Positions 35,301 to 48,600 of a DNA stretch of 64,000 bases are shown in pieces. Made by a program: the position numbers and the translations under genes. Every line of letters begins with the position of its first letter. The first letter of the stretch is position 1. Source of the DNA: Himantopus leucocephalus (taxonomy: Eukaryota > Chordata > Aves > Charadriiformes > Recurvirostridae); the NCBI GenBank assembly GCA_003993805.1, contig RSEF01000004.1, forward strand, positions 22,397,713 through 22,461,712, written 5' to 3'. Under the pieces are notes generated by a model. That model was not told where the DNA came from, did not search any database, and saw nothing but the letters and a program-made list of their open reading frames with translations.

Positions 35301-37439
35301 ATGACATTCCGTTTACATTATCCAGTAGCAAGTTCATTTTCTTCATGACATTTTAACAACAGCTACTTAATAACAGATCTGAAATTTTAAAGCATGATGA
35401 TCCATTCCTTTCTTCTTCTAACCCCACTTACCATTCAGAGATGAGTCAAGTCAGAAATTTTTTAGTTGCTCTATTAAAATAATACACTCTTAGATACAAG
35501 AGCTACCATGAAAGATCTAGAGCTGGAATGTGGGCTAAATGAAGAATCAGGGAGATTGTCCCTTTCCAGAGGGCAACGGATCATGCCGAAGGAGAGAAGC
35601 TCACAAGGACAAATTGGGACACAGAGGAAGAGGAACAGTTCCAGCTAGGAAGGACTCTTCAGCATAAGCAGAGATGAGGAGACGGCTGAGAAGAGTAGAA
35701 ATTAGATACACAGCCAGATCTTCCAGGTAATGAACAAAAATAAGCTTTTCTTGCAGAATCTCATGGGTTTTGCTGCCACACTAGAAAACTCTTGGGTTAC
35801 TGGGGTGCTAACTCCAAGTACTAAGGGTAGACAGCTGCCATTTGAAGCTCCGGATGATCAACGGTCCTGTAACTGGCAGAAAGGCTGGATTACCACGGCA
35901 GGAATGCACTGAAAGCCATTTCTTGAATACTAAAGGAGTAAACTAAGTGCATTGTAAAGTCTGAGATCTTTTCCAAAAACTGAGAATATAATCTAGCACA
36001 ACTGGTAGCTTTCTGGATTTGGCAACTTCACTGTGACCCTAACCAATACAGTTGACACTTTCTAAAAAATACTGTCTATTGTGTGTATTTAATACTGGCA
36101 TTAAAAATATTTCCTGGCAGCAGGCAGTTTTAGAGGAAAGTTATTCTGATTTCTCTTAAAGAAAGTGTGATTTAATGGTATTTAAATAGCATTTTTTTTC
36201 CAGCAAGAGACACAGCTTAGTCACACCAGTAAAGGACTTGTTCTGTTTCCTGACTAGCTCAGATTTGGCAGAAATGAATGTACAGCACTTAGCTAGTCCC
36301 TTGGTAAAAGAAAGGATGCAAGGTGTCAAAAAGCTGGTGGTGGGAACTGTTCTTGCTGAAAAATGTCAGTCTCCAGCTACAGAGGCAGGAAAACGCAGGC
36401 TGAGTTTTTCTCCTGCCACCCATGCTATGGTTCTAGCTACATGAGGCATTCCACTGGGAAGAGAAAACAAAAAAAAAAGCAAACAAAATAGGCTGATGTT
36501 CTATATACCTGATTTTTCTTTTTGAATAAAGAAATCAAGCTCATCTTAGCAGAAGCACGTTTCTCTTCGGGAAAATACTTGAGTCATTTCAACAGTACCT
36601 CGGCCTGACTGGAAAAAAAAGGACCAAAAAAACCAAAAAGAATTCTGCAAATCTCTTGCAGTTGATGTGTAGCAGATTGGCCAGCACAGTGTGAGCGTAA
36701 AGAAAACCCGCAAACGATAACCAATGTGCATGAAAATTAAAATGCAGACAGTTGTGACTTAGAAGAAATAAACAAAAAGGGCTGAAAAGCCTCTGGGTTT
36801 CAAATCACTGAGCCAACGTGGATCGTGTGAGAGAGGCTAAAATGAACTGAGAATTTTGATAAAGAGAATTGTGCCTATAGTAAAATTCAAGTCACCTGTT
36901 TCTCCTGACAAGATGTGCGTTATAAAATAAAAGTGAAGGCCTCTGTGGACAGTTGCTTACTCTGAAAAAAATATGTTAATGAAAGTATAAAGCTCTCATG
37001 CTTTTTTGATCACATCAGATGGAAATAAGCAATAAAGTATGACTTTCCCTTGTATTGATTATTCTGCGCTTTTAGTTATCTGTTGTGAACACAGTGATTG
37101 GTAAATGCTAAATATCTTATTGATACCTAATAGATCATTTATGTTTTTTTATAACCAGTAAGGCAGCATTTATATTTGATCTTCTTCCAGCTAATACTGA
37201 ATATGATCTATTTGTACTAAGCAAAATCTCAAGGACTGGAAGATATTTAGAATCTGCCGGCAAGGTCATGTTGGCTGAAAAATATATTTGATTTACACCA
37301 TAATGAAAAATTAGTGTCTCGCTCTCATCTCAGTGAAGCAGGTGAATAAAATGCAGCTATTAAACAACTGTTTTGTACTCTTCTGTGCACTCGAGTCCTT
37401 AGAGGGAACTTGAATATACGTAGGAAGCAAAATATATAC
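29331..37439. other. Gene-free intergenic DNA
   Basis: Nothing is recognised as a gene or recent repeat. The longest open frame (34555-34929, 124 codons) has no domain or codon signal. Weak half-sites of the old palindromic repeat occur near 30566 (GGGCTAGATTGAGCCCC), 35068 (AATTACACCAGAGATCC) and 35245 (GCTTACACCAGTGATG). An A15 run lies at 31697-31711. Confidence 0.6.
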
Positions 37440-38500
37440 TAACTGTGGTGTCATACAACCTGTCACTTAAATCCTTATCAGCACCTGAGGAATGGAAGGC
37501 AGCAAATGCAACCCTTGCCTTTGAGAAGGACTCCACTGGGTATACAAGAAACTATAGATAAGTAATTGTGACTTGCAGGCAAAGAGCTAAAAATCAGAAT
37601 GAAAACTAGAACTGGCGGATAAGCATATGGGAAGAAGTCATGCAGCTTCTGTAGGCAGAAGGTATGTCCTTCAAGCCTTTTACAGTTCTTTGAAGGAGTC
37701 AACAAGCATGTGGATAGGTGTAGTGTGGCCAATACATCGTCCTTGGATTTTTAAAAGAGCTTTTGACAGAGTTCTTGAAGCAGGAAAGCTTTCACAGAAT
37801 GAAAGAGAAAAGTTCTCTCTCTCTCAGTAACACATCAAAAACTAAGAAACAAGGATAAAAAGAAATAGCCAGTATTCACAACGGGGGATGACTGCCACAG
37901 AGGTCCAGTGGGGTCTGTTTTGTAAACACATGCTACTCAGCATATTTATGAATGAATTGGAAAAGAGAGTAAACAGTGAGATAAAACATTTCCACGTGAT
38001 ACAAAATATTCAGGATAACATAGCAGATGAAATGCAGTGTTGATTATTCCAATCAATACTAGTAATACCAGCATTTACAATATGGGATTCAAATTTTTTC
38101 ACCAGGAGAAAAAAATATTTAAGCCATTTCAGATAGTTCTCTGAAAATATCTGTTATAAGTCCAGAAAGGCAAGTAACATTAAATACTAGAGAAAAAAAC
38201 TGAGAACAAATAAGAAAACACAGTACATCCCTGGTGTTCCCTCTGTTTTGAATGTTGAATGAATTTCTGGTAACACCAACTTAAAAAGGAACACAGCAGA
38301 ACTAGAAAAAATACAGAAAAAAATTAGGAAGATGATCAGAAGTATGGAACAGCCTTCACTTTGAGAGAATACATAGTCTGTGACTTCAGGTTTGAAAAGA
38401 GATGATATATGACAGGGCGCAATAAAATCCTGAGAGCCAGGGTTTGCTAGTTGATATGATAACAAGAAGTAGTGCCTACCCATATCAATGATCAGGCAGC
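37440..38500 (+). mobile_element. Ancient CR1/L3-like LINE fragment with RT remnants
   Basis: The plus strand keeps several CR1 reverse transcriptase landmarks in order. TTTGAAGGAGTCAACAAGCA and then TTGGATTTTTAAAAGAGCTT lie near 37690-37760, matching the YLDFxKAFDKV box with one frameshift. SIFMNELEKRVNSE lies near 37938-37980, matching the NIFINDLEKGVNSE box, followed by a decayed FxxDTK (the FADD box). The AGAAGTATGGAACAGCCTTC-type stretch near 38338 matches the following region. Stops and frameshifts are frequent. It is the longest CR1 copy in the window. Confidence 0.78.
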
Positions 38501-39254
38501 AGATTTAAAATAAATTTAAAATTCCAGAGTGCCACACAGTATTGCGGAGACCACAAGTACGGCTGTCTCTAAGCAGTATTGAAGAACAAATTAAACTCAG
38601 AGGTTTGCAGTCACCTGGTCTGCCTCCTTCTGCCCCTGAACTCTCGAAATTTATGACTGCTGGAAGAAGGAAAGCACCACTCTGCATACGTCCGCTGTTA
38701 CTCTCACCACTGTATATCCGCTGCTGACCGATATTCGCTATAGACCACTGAACTATTAGTTACTGTAGTTCTGAAAGATTTTTTAAAAAAAGATCATATT
38801 AATATTGTGAAATCAAGCACCTGAAAGTTGTGAAACAGCAGTGTTCAGGATGCCCTCATGACCGTATTTCTGCCCTCTTGTACTCATTTTTCCAAATGCC
38901 TCCAGCCTTATTCAGGCTTGGGGTGGTTCATACTCCCCAGCTGAAGTAACTAGTCAATATTACATTATATCACCATTATTTAGCAAGCAGCCAATACAGT
39001 TCATTTACTATATGCCACCAAACACAAGCCCTGAATGCAGAATTGTTCTTTTCCCAATGGGCATGGTGACCTGATTGCCCCTCAATTTCTCTCCCCGACT
39101 CTTCAGTGAAGTCAGAAAGTATCATTAGGGAAGACAGGAGACAAAGGGATGTTGATTATTGATTCAGATTCCCAGCTATCACAAACATTTTTTCATAGCA
39201 TCATTTTCATTAGTTTCTTACGCTTTATTTTGAATGTGGTTATGTTTTTCCCTA
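38501..39254. other. Intergenic spacer between two ancient CR1 copies
   Basis: No gene is recognised. Part of it may be further decayed 3' sequence of the 37.4-kb CR1. Confidence 0.5.
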
Positions 39255-39690
39255 CAGCTTTCCCTGGAAGGTTATTCCAGAATCTGATTGCTTCTATAGT
39301 TCCGAACTTTCTTCTAATTTTTTAATGGCTAGTTTATATCCACTTTTTCTTGACCCAATATGTGTTTAATTGGCTATCTCTCTGCCAGGGTGTTTCACAA
39401 CACCCTTCATGTCTCCTCCCTTTACTTTTGTAGATATTCATAGGTTGCAGTTTTTCCCCCTTCTCCTCCCAGCTCTCTTTTCATAAGGCACAACAAGCCA
39501 GGCTCGTCTAGTGTCTTCCCTTAAGACAGGTACTTTGTTCCTCTAAGCATCCTAGTTATCATCCTGTAAACCTGTTCTGTTCTGAGTTTATCTTTCTTGA
39601 AGTCAGATGACCAGAGCTGTACACAGTATGGTGTCACATAAATCATTAATGTTTCTTTATTCCTTGGGATGGAATTTTATTTTTTACTGA
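39255..39690 (-). mobile_element. Ancient CR1 fragment, 3' region, reverse orientation
   Basis: The plus-strand sequence follows the reverse complement of the CR1 3' region. It shows AAGCCAGGCTCGTCTAGTGT, CTTAAGACAGGTACTTTGTTC, CCTAGTTATCATCCTGTA-CCTGTTCTG and GACCAGAGCTGTACACAGTATG in the expected order. Divergence from younger CR1 is high. The right boundary is uncertain. Confidence 0.75.
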
Positions 39691-42600
39691 CACAAAACTT
39701 CTTCAGCTTATAACTAATGATTTTCTGTGGGGGAGCCATGCCAGGTTACCTTGGGTTCCTTTTCCTTACTATAACAAAATCTAGATATTACTTGTGTTAT
39801 AAGTAATAAAGAGAATTGAGAGCATCCCAAGATATTTCATAATGCCATTGACATAAAAGCTGAATAATTTACACCATTTCTCTTCTAAAACACAAAAACT
39901 TCTAATATAAAAAATAAAAAATGAAAGAGATTTTTGTACTATCTTCTCAATTTTCATATGCACAAGGAGTTCATTGACTTATGTGGTTCCTAAATGACTT
40001 TGACATTTCATTAATGAGAAATATAAATCTCAGAGTGAGGAAAAGAATTTCTCTCAGAGTGCTGGGAGTTACCTTGACCTACGATCACAGCCATAGTATG
40101 ATTCAGAAGGACACTACTAAACTACACTAATCAAGAGAGAACAATTTATGCTCTTTGTATATTACAACTTTTTTTCCCTTTCTTACCTGGCAATATTTGT
40201 GAGTTGTTTTATATCAGAAACATATCGATAATGATAACACAGAAACTCGAGGTTGGGTAAAATATAGGCTGCTGAAGTCTTTTAGGCTTGTAGTGGAATG
40301 AAAGTTGGTCTTAAATTATTTACCTTGAGTATTGCTACTGTAGTTTAATCATATCTGCACATAGTGTTTGGCGCTATTTTGTATGGTCATATGTACAGGA
40401 AGCAGTTGCAACATGACAAATTTGGGATTCTGTCATAACTACTTCATGAGGATAGAAATTTTGACTTGATAGCGAAACAGAAAGGGGGGAGAGTTGTAAA
40501 GAAACAATCATCACTGCCAGTTATTTTAAACTCTCTGATATTTTAAAATCCTTGACTCTGGTTGTGTAGCATTTTAGTAATCTTGATGGCAAGTTCCATG
40601 AACAGCTCTCCGTTCTGGTGTTGGATAGAGGGTATTAAAATTAGCTGCACAGCCAACATAATGGTGAGATTGTGAACGGTAGCACAAAGGATGCCTAAAA
40701 ACTGTTTATGTTCTAAATCTGGAAGTACATACTTAGTGGGATTGCTAAGACTAAGTATGTTAGTTATTTAATCCCTGTTACAATGGTAGTTAGGCTAACA
40801 TCAATAATTAGGGTTGCATGTACAAAACTCTCTCAATCTTTAAGAAGCTAGGTATCTTTGTGAATGCGTTTTATTACCATCTTCACAATGCTGGCTTCCC
40901 GTGGGAGCTGACTTGAGCATCTTGAAATGGCTGTAACATTAGAAGCACTCAAATCCTACTCACAAAATTCTAAGAAATGAAGTTTTTATACATACAGACA
41001 CATTGTCTATTCATGAAAACAAGAAGAAACAATTATTAGTACACTGACACATGCTATTCTATCAGCAAATCTGCTTCTACTACACCTAAATTCTTAAACT
41101 TCCAGGGCTTTTAGGGTAAAACAACTTATCTTCTTGATTTTGATGGCTTGATATTAACTAAAATGTTCTACAGTGCTTTGATGTTTTCTGTAATATCAGC
41201 AGTCAGAGGCCCAAAAATTAAAAGAAGATCAAAGTAATTAGCAAAGTAATTAGGTGGTATTTAACACCAGAGATTCAATAACTACAAGACAACATAAAGC
41301 TCTGGACACTGAAAAGTTATTAAGTCCTTTATATAAGTTTAAAAAGTGTAGTAAAATGAATCTACGTACTGGAAAAGATGAATTCTGCAATCATGGAAGT
41401 GGGCCTTTTTACTTTAAAAAAAAAGTTAAGTTTTGATCTAGGTCTGATCTGGCCTCGCACTTGTGCTAGGCCAAATCCTAGACCTTAAAACAAAGCGTAG
41501 TTGAACTACTGCAGTTTCATTTGCCTTTGTCTCAACATTAGGGCAAGCTTCAATTTCTCCAGTGATTCTGTGTAATTCTGTAAACTGTGTCCTTGTTGAC
41601 TAGAAAGGTTTTATTAACCTGACAGTAAACGCTGTATGATTTTTCAAGTTTGCAGTGAATTGGAAAGTAGGAGAGTTTTCTGAACACTACAGTGTAGTCA
41701 AAGTCAGGACTCATATTTTGGCTCTAGGTGCTCATTTACAAATGAGCAATTCATCATGTGAAATAGAAAGGAAATAGCTCCAGGTTTATGTCATATTGTT
41801 GTGATGTGAAGTGCTTCTCATTGACATGACTGTGCTGTAGACCGAGTACCAGCAAGACTGACAAAGCTGAGAAAGCAGGAGCTGAATTCTGCTCTGACTT
41901 TCCACATTGTTCTGGTTAAAATGGGAAGACTGTGAAAAGCACCTAAATGTGTCTAAACCATCCCAAGGAAGAAAAGAGAGGCGCATCACAGGACAATGAA
42001 TACTAAGGAGGGAGAAGACTTCTTTATGATGGTATCAAATAATTGCTATTTTCAAAAGACACAGCAGTAAATAAGGAAGAAAGCCTAACCTGAGTCTATT
42101 GTGCTGTGCTGATGGCTCTTCGGAGAAGAAACAAAAGTCTGTTTGATCATTTGAGGGTAGGCAAAGCAGACAAATATACTAATACAGCTGTCATCCCATA
42201 TTGGCAGGTCAAGGTAACCTAGCATGTCTTCTCCATGTAACATCGAAATTCTGTTAAAGTATTGACGATATTACTCTAAGACACCGTGTAACTGGAGCAG
42301 ATTGTGTTGTTGGTGTTCAGCTGAGATAAACGATTTCGAAATTTATGAAACCCAATGGAGAAGACGAACCTTCAGGGCCTTGCAGAGGTTTCTGGTTGGA
42401 TTTAGTTTTCTTATATTTAGGCTGTTAATATCTGTAAAAAGGATAAAGCGTATCTCAAAAGAGACTGCCTGAGAACTGAAGGAGAATGCCTATTAAAAAC
42501 ATAAAAAGGTCAAAGAAAGAAGCTGTGTCTTGTTTCATAACTATACAGCATTATTTTTAAAATAAGATGAATGAATTATACCTAATTCCTGGTTTGTAGC

Positions 42601-45600
42601 CCTGCCACAGACATGAATTTAATAATATTAAGAAATACTCAGGGTTCTTTTTAACAAAATCAAAGTATTGACTGAATTCAGAGACATTCAAAATACATCT
42701 TTGACTCTGTTAGATGTTAATCCACAGCATATGCTGTGTATTCTGTGATAGAAATGGAATATTCTTAACAATCCTGATATTCTAGTCTCTTACCATATAC
42801 AGACAAACTACATTTTATAATAAAAGGTTTTCTTCTATTGAATAATCAATTACAAAAGATCTCAAACAAACAGTAAAATATCCTAAAATCTAGTTCTTTA
42901 CAACAGATTTAGTAAATCTAAAGTCTGTTCCTCTCTTTTTTTGTGAGCTGGGGCACAAACTTGTGCCTTGGTTCCATCTAGATTCTGTCTGCCTAAGTCT
43001 TGGCAATAAGGTATACTGGTATATAGAATATATGACTAAGGATGCACCTCTTTCCCATGTGCTGCACCATGCAATAATGCTCCAATTGTTAATTTTATTC
43101 TATAGTTGCCAGAATAAATTATGTCCCTGATGGCAGTTCAGTAATGCATTCCTATAAAAGCTAATATACAGTCAACAGAAAACAAAAGAATGACTCCTGT
43201 AAATTTCAGCAGGCCCTGGCTCAGACCAGCTCTATTTTTTTTTTTAGATGGAAAAAAAGAAATAAGTAAAAGATACTGCCTAGGTACTTATTTTATAACG
43301 GTGTATGTATACAGAGGATATATTTTTAAAGTTTGGAAGCAAACACCTAGCATATCAATTTTTTCATTAATGCAAGTTGTGGATATGGATCACTAGAAGC
43401 ATTATACTTGGGTAGTGGCAGCCAATAGTTTAATTCATCCAAAATAATGGAATGGCCACTCTTGCCCTCTATTACTCCCACTGGCATTAGGTCTAGACAA
43501 TGTCACATCAAAGAGCAGCAGTTAACACCGGGGCAATCTGACACAAGCCTGGAGCTATTTCCCTTTTCCAACAGATGATGAATTGTTCATTTGCAAATGA
43601 ACACCTTGAGCCAAAATACTAATGCAGAGTTTGCCTGCATCCTACTGTTTGGAAGAATTATTATAATGACAATACCTATTGATATTACATAGGTGCCTGA
43701 TGTGATTTGTCATTGAATAATTTAATTTGTTAGTAGTTAATATTCACAGACTACAGTCTTCCAAATTAAATCACATTTCAAGATGCTCAAATTCTATTAA
43801 CCTTTGTGTTTTGTTAATATAGGCTGTTACGCAGAAAACCATACATTTTGTCAAGTCGGAGCAAATTTCTGGGAAAGGGGAAGAGATTTTGATGAATAGA
43901 AGCAAAGCAAAGCCTATTCTTTTACTGTTCAATAACAGTCATTTCACCCAGTGGAAAGTATGTTTTAAGCTTGGGAATGTCTCAATGGTTACCATTTTTG
44001 TACCTGTATTTTCTGCCGCAACGGGAAAGACTCGCAACGCCAACACTGTGGCTTCAGATGCAAGAGTGGCACATGGGTGGGGGCACAGTTGCAGCTCCAT
44101 GGGACTTACACAGCAGAGAAAGGGGATATCTGAAACACCGTGCCCATACTATTGCTCTCCTTTGGTGAGCACCCACCCCTACAGGGTGCTCAACTAATCA
44201 TTTGCAGCTGACGAAGGCTGCCACCTTGAGAGTGACGGTCAGGAAGGAATGAAATAAGCAAAACGTTAATTCCATTTTTGTAGAGCACAGTCCATGTTAT
44301 AAAGCAAGAAAGATATTAAACATATCCAGAACAAAGCTGGCTGGAGTGAAACGTTGCAAGGCGCAAAAATCTTTTCAGCACTCAGAATGTTAATCTTCTG
44401 GTTTATTATCCTTGAATATTAAGACAGAATTACCTAAATTAAGGACCTGACCTGAAAATCTTTCCCTCAACACTGTGATTACACTACCTACCCACAAAAA
44501 ATTGCTAAAACTTGTAATGCACCTTCAATATCTCAATCAAATATTGCAGCTCCTGAATACTTTTCTTTGTTTTGCCTTTGGTGATTCCCCTCATGGCAGA
44601 GCTGATGCTGAGTTTGTCACAGCTAATAAGGCTGTACTTTTGCCTCTTTTGCAGGAATGAATGCTTGATTTGGTTTTAACACAGTTTCCAGGCCTAGATG
44701 AGCAATAAAAGTGTTTTGAAAAATGACACCCAAACACACAATGCATGAGCTTTAGATTTAGTTACAGGGCACTGTACACATTATTATAACATATCATAAC
44801 TTTGAAGTCGTGCTTTCACAGTCTGCTAAGTGGAATCCTCTTCAAAGCTATCACAAAAAATACCATCTACGAGTGTGCAGGGAAGAACACCTGATGATTA
44901 TGCTCTGTATCACAGGTAAACCCGTTCATTTTTCTCTATGCTATAACAAAAAAAAACCAAACCTGTCAGCATCACAGTATCTCCACAGATACTTTAATAA
45001 AAAAGGCCAAATAAGTATTTTTAATAACTTCAGACCTTCAAAGAGAAAGACCAGGGAATTCTGGGAGCTCTGTTTTATCATGAACTTTGCAAGCAAGAGA
45101 CAGCATTCTGCAAGCTATAAATTAACATTCCCAAAGGAGTAGGAAAAAAACTTCTTGCAGTATACATAAAACAGGTCAGGGATACCAATTACAATATTAT
45201 ACACGTCTTTGCAGTGCTGCGAGGGATTTCTAACTGTCTGAAAATAAAAATCTCCTTCAGAAGCTAACATCTGACTGTTTTATTAGCACTTTATCTTAAA
45301 TGGTAATGCTCACTCCATTTCACTTCTTGCATTTTCATTTGAATTTCGGTTGTTCGGGTTTCTCTTTTTTTCCCCCCTAAGAACATTTTGATTATAAGGA
45401 TAGATTCTTTGGAGCCTGACAGGATAAATTAAAAAAAATATACATTCTAATTAAAGATGGTCAGCACAATATGTATTTGTTAGTTGACTTGGAGTTTAAC
45501 AAGATATTTTATTCTATGTAGTCAAGATATTAAACAATTTCTTTTGATTAAAAAATGTTGAAATCAACCAGAACACATAAATGACAGAAATAAGGATAAA

Positions 45601-48600
45601 AAGCCTTCTCCTTCAGTGAAAATGTGTGCTTTCCTAATAAGTTAATCTATTTAGTGATGCTTCGAGGGGAAGAGATTTCTATGAAACCCTGCAGCAAATC
45701 ACCCCTTGTTCCATTCATTTGAGCCTTTCATGTGTCATTATTCCTTAGTTTTTAAAGATCATATAAATACCATTGTCCTTTCTTTTTAATAGCATAAGGA
45801 ACTTTTCGAACCATAGCTCGCTTTCTATTTTTTCATTATATATTTTTCTAGTAAAAAAAAAAACCCCATGCTTGTCAGGTAAGAGAGAAGTCTACTGGTA
45901 ACTGTAACTTAGAATTTTCTCCTCTTCTCTCCGCTTCTGAGTTGCTGATGTATCACTGAAAAAAACTGTCTTTACACTTTCTCTATCAGTACTTTTCCTG
46001 GAAGTGAGAATTAGCCATTCAGAGGATGTACCAAGGAAACTAATCTTCCTCAAAGTACCACCAAATTCACTCTAAATGTTCTTGTGATTGCTTCACTGAG
46101 GCATTTCTTTATTAGTGTGTTTATAGGTTTAGATACCAAAGATGTTTTTCTAAAAAACAACATCAAAAGGTAGGCGTTATAAAATTTCAATAGTTAAAAG
46201 AAAAAAACCCAACCTTCTCGGAGCTGGGATGAGGACCTAAAGATATCTTCTTCGTGACCCAAGAAAGTCAATAATAGCTTTCATTTCACTACTTAATCTT
46301 TAAAGGCCCAGCCATAGACGTGATCCAACAGCCATTAGAAACCAGTATCATCAAACTTCCATTAACCTCAGTGCCAGTAATAAGCTTCAGCACAGAACAC
46401 TGCAGAAAACGGGGGTTTCCACGTGCCTACATCTGACAGAATTGGAAAAAGTAACCACACACAGTATGAAAACTCCAAGGGTGGGAAAGCAGAGTTGAGA
46501 GTCAGCAACCTGTATTTCTTAACATCCTGGTCACAGCCACCGGGAATGGTTAGCCTGCAACGCTCCAGAATAGTTATTTTTTTAAGTAAGCAGTTTTCTG
46601 ATGTGCTTTATCTAATCAGAAAGCACAAAATCTACGAAAGAATCAAGCACTAGCCCCTTATAAAGGCTCAGATCACGAGGCTGATCTTCTAATAAAAGGA
46701 GGTTTATGCAATTGTATTATTTTGTGTCTGTCCTTCTGTCAGCAGTAACTTCCAACAATGTGGCTAATTTCAAGAAAATTAGCAAAAAGAGGAAAGGTCT
46801 CAAGTCACCAAGTTCCTTCAAATTTGAACGACCAGTGGCTGTGCAGGGGAATCAACCGCTCTGCCATTTAGTTACTTATTAATATTACCAGCAAGCTTGC
46901 CTTTCTTCCTCATCCATCAGGCCACAAAGTTTGAACATATTCAAATACAGATTTGCAGCCAGATAACAAGGGCACAGCCCCTTTTTGAAGGCAGAGAGAC
47001 CTGTTTGGCAGTAGCCTGTAGTTTCACCAGTTCTATGTGCAATCGGAAGTCTACGCAATCCTTCACATTCATTGGAAAGAACAATGTGAATTACTGATCC
47101 TCTTCTCAGATGCTATCTTCCTTAATGAGCATATGACAAAACAAACATGTCCTCATTTCCCATTGTTATATTATAGCTTTTTCAATATTAGTACAGTAAT
47201 TATGAGGAAGAGACATCATGAAAAGCTGCTGGCCAGTGACCACCATTAACTGGAAGGAAAGAGATCACCAGCTAGGTAATGGTTTAACAACACCAAATAA
47301 AATAAATAAAAAAAAAAAATCAGCAGTGAGTGCTTCCCATATTTCCTGTTCATTTTGATGGATCGATTTCCATTTCTGGAGAGAAACAAAAGACTTGTAG
47401 AAATGTAAAAATCTGAACTTTAATTTTCTTCTGACCCCAAGGAGAAACATTGTTCTTTGTAATAATCCTCAGATTCTGTTGTTGTGTTTTCAATTACAGT
47501 ATTTTACGCATCAGCCTTAATGGATTGTTTGCTTAGCAGCAACATGAAGAATGACTCAAACCAGCTGTCTGAACACCTAGAAAACTATATTTAGACTGTT
47601 TCTTCACAAATAATATTATGTTATATGCAATACTTATGCTTAGGGAAAGCTTCAATCGTTCTCTAACTACAAAAACATTTGATATATAATCCTAAAAGTT
47701 TTACAGGTGCAGACAACACTTTGAGGAGGTTATGTGAATATCTGCTTTATGTATTCCTTAATTTTTTTTAGAACTGAAATAAATGTATTATATCTCTGAG
47801 AATAAAAATGCAAGTAGTCAACACATAACGGTGGTAACACAGTCACTTAGCACTCATTTTAAGTCCAAGTTCCTGACTTCTGACAGAGCTTCTTGCTTGT
47901 ACAGGAAACATATTCCTAATGTTCATATTCCTAATTCATAATTGTACATATAGAAATTTTTATAAGTACAAATACATATTCTATTTCTGTACTGTGTATA
48001 TAATTGCTTTCCATAATTGTAGATATTCCTAATAGTCCAGCCCACAGGTACAAACTGGGTCTCTCCAGATCTTACTAGCCTTCCTTCTCTGGTTTTAGGG
48101 TTGTTTCAAAGCTGAAAAGAGCCCACTTAATTCTGCAGCTTCACTCAGCTTTTACTCTGTGGGTGTCTGAGATGATTCTGCTTCCATAACAGTGTGAGAC
48201 TGCCTCATGTCAGCAAGCAGAGCTAAACAGTACATCAAAGAAAGTTCCTACACAAAATGCCCAAAAGTTAAGCGTGTGAGTGAAGAGTTCTCTTTTAAAG
48301 CGGCTACACATTTTGCACATGGAAAAAGATCTGTAATAAACATACAGTGCAGAGAGCACTGTAATCAGTTAATATTAGAAGCCTAAATTCACAGCAGTGC
48401 CCTAAGCTAGCCTGACACTCAAACCAGAGATGACCATAGCCTATTACACTGAGAGACCTACTGAAAGGAGGAAAGGCAGGATCTAAGCACACAACAAAGC
48501 TCTAGGAGTGCTCCCCATTGAAGTCTCACTACCTCTCCTCTGTGGCAAAAGAGTCCCGGGAAAACTCTACACAGGCATGGTTCAGATGTCCTTTGTTTAT

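Noticed and set aside
41440..41485. Candidate miRNA precursor
   Set aside because: Two 6-bp stems broken by a 4/6 internal loop are too short and unstable for a typical pre-miRNA.
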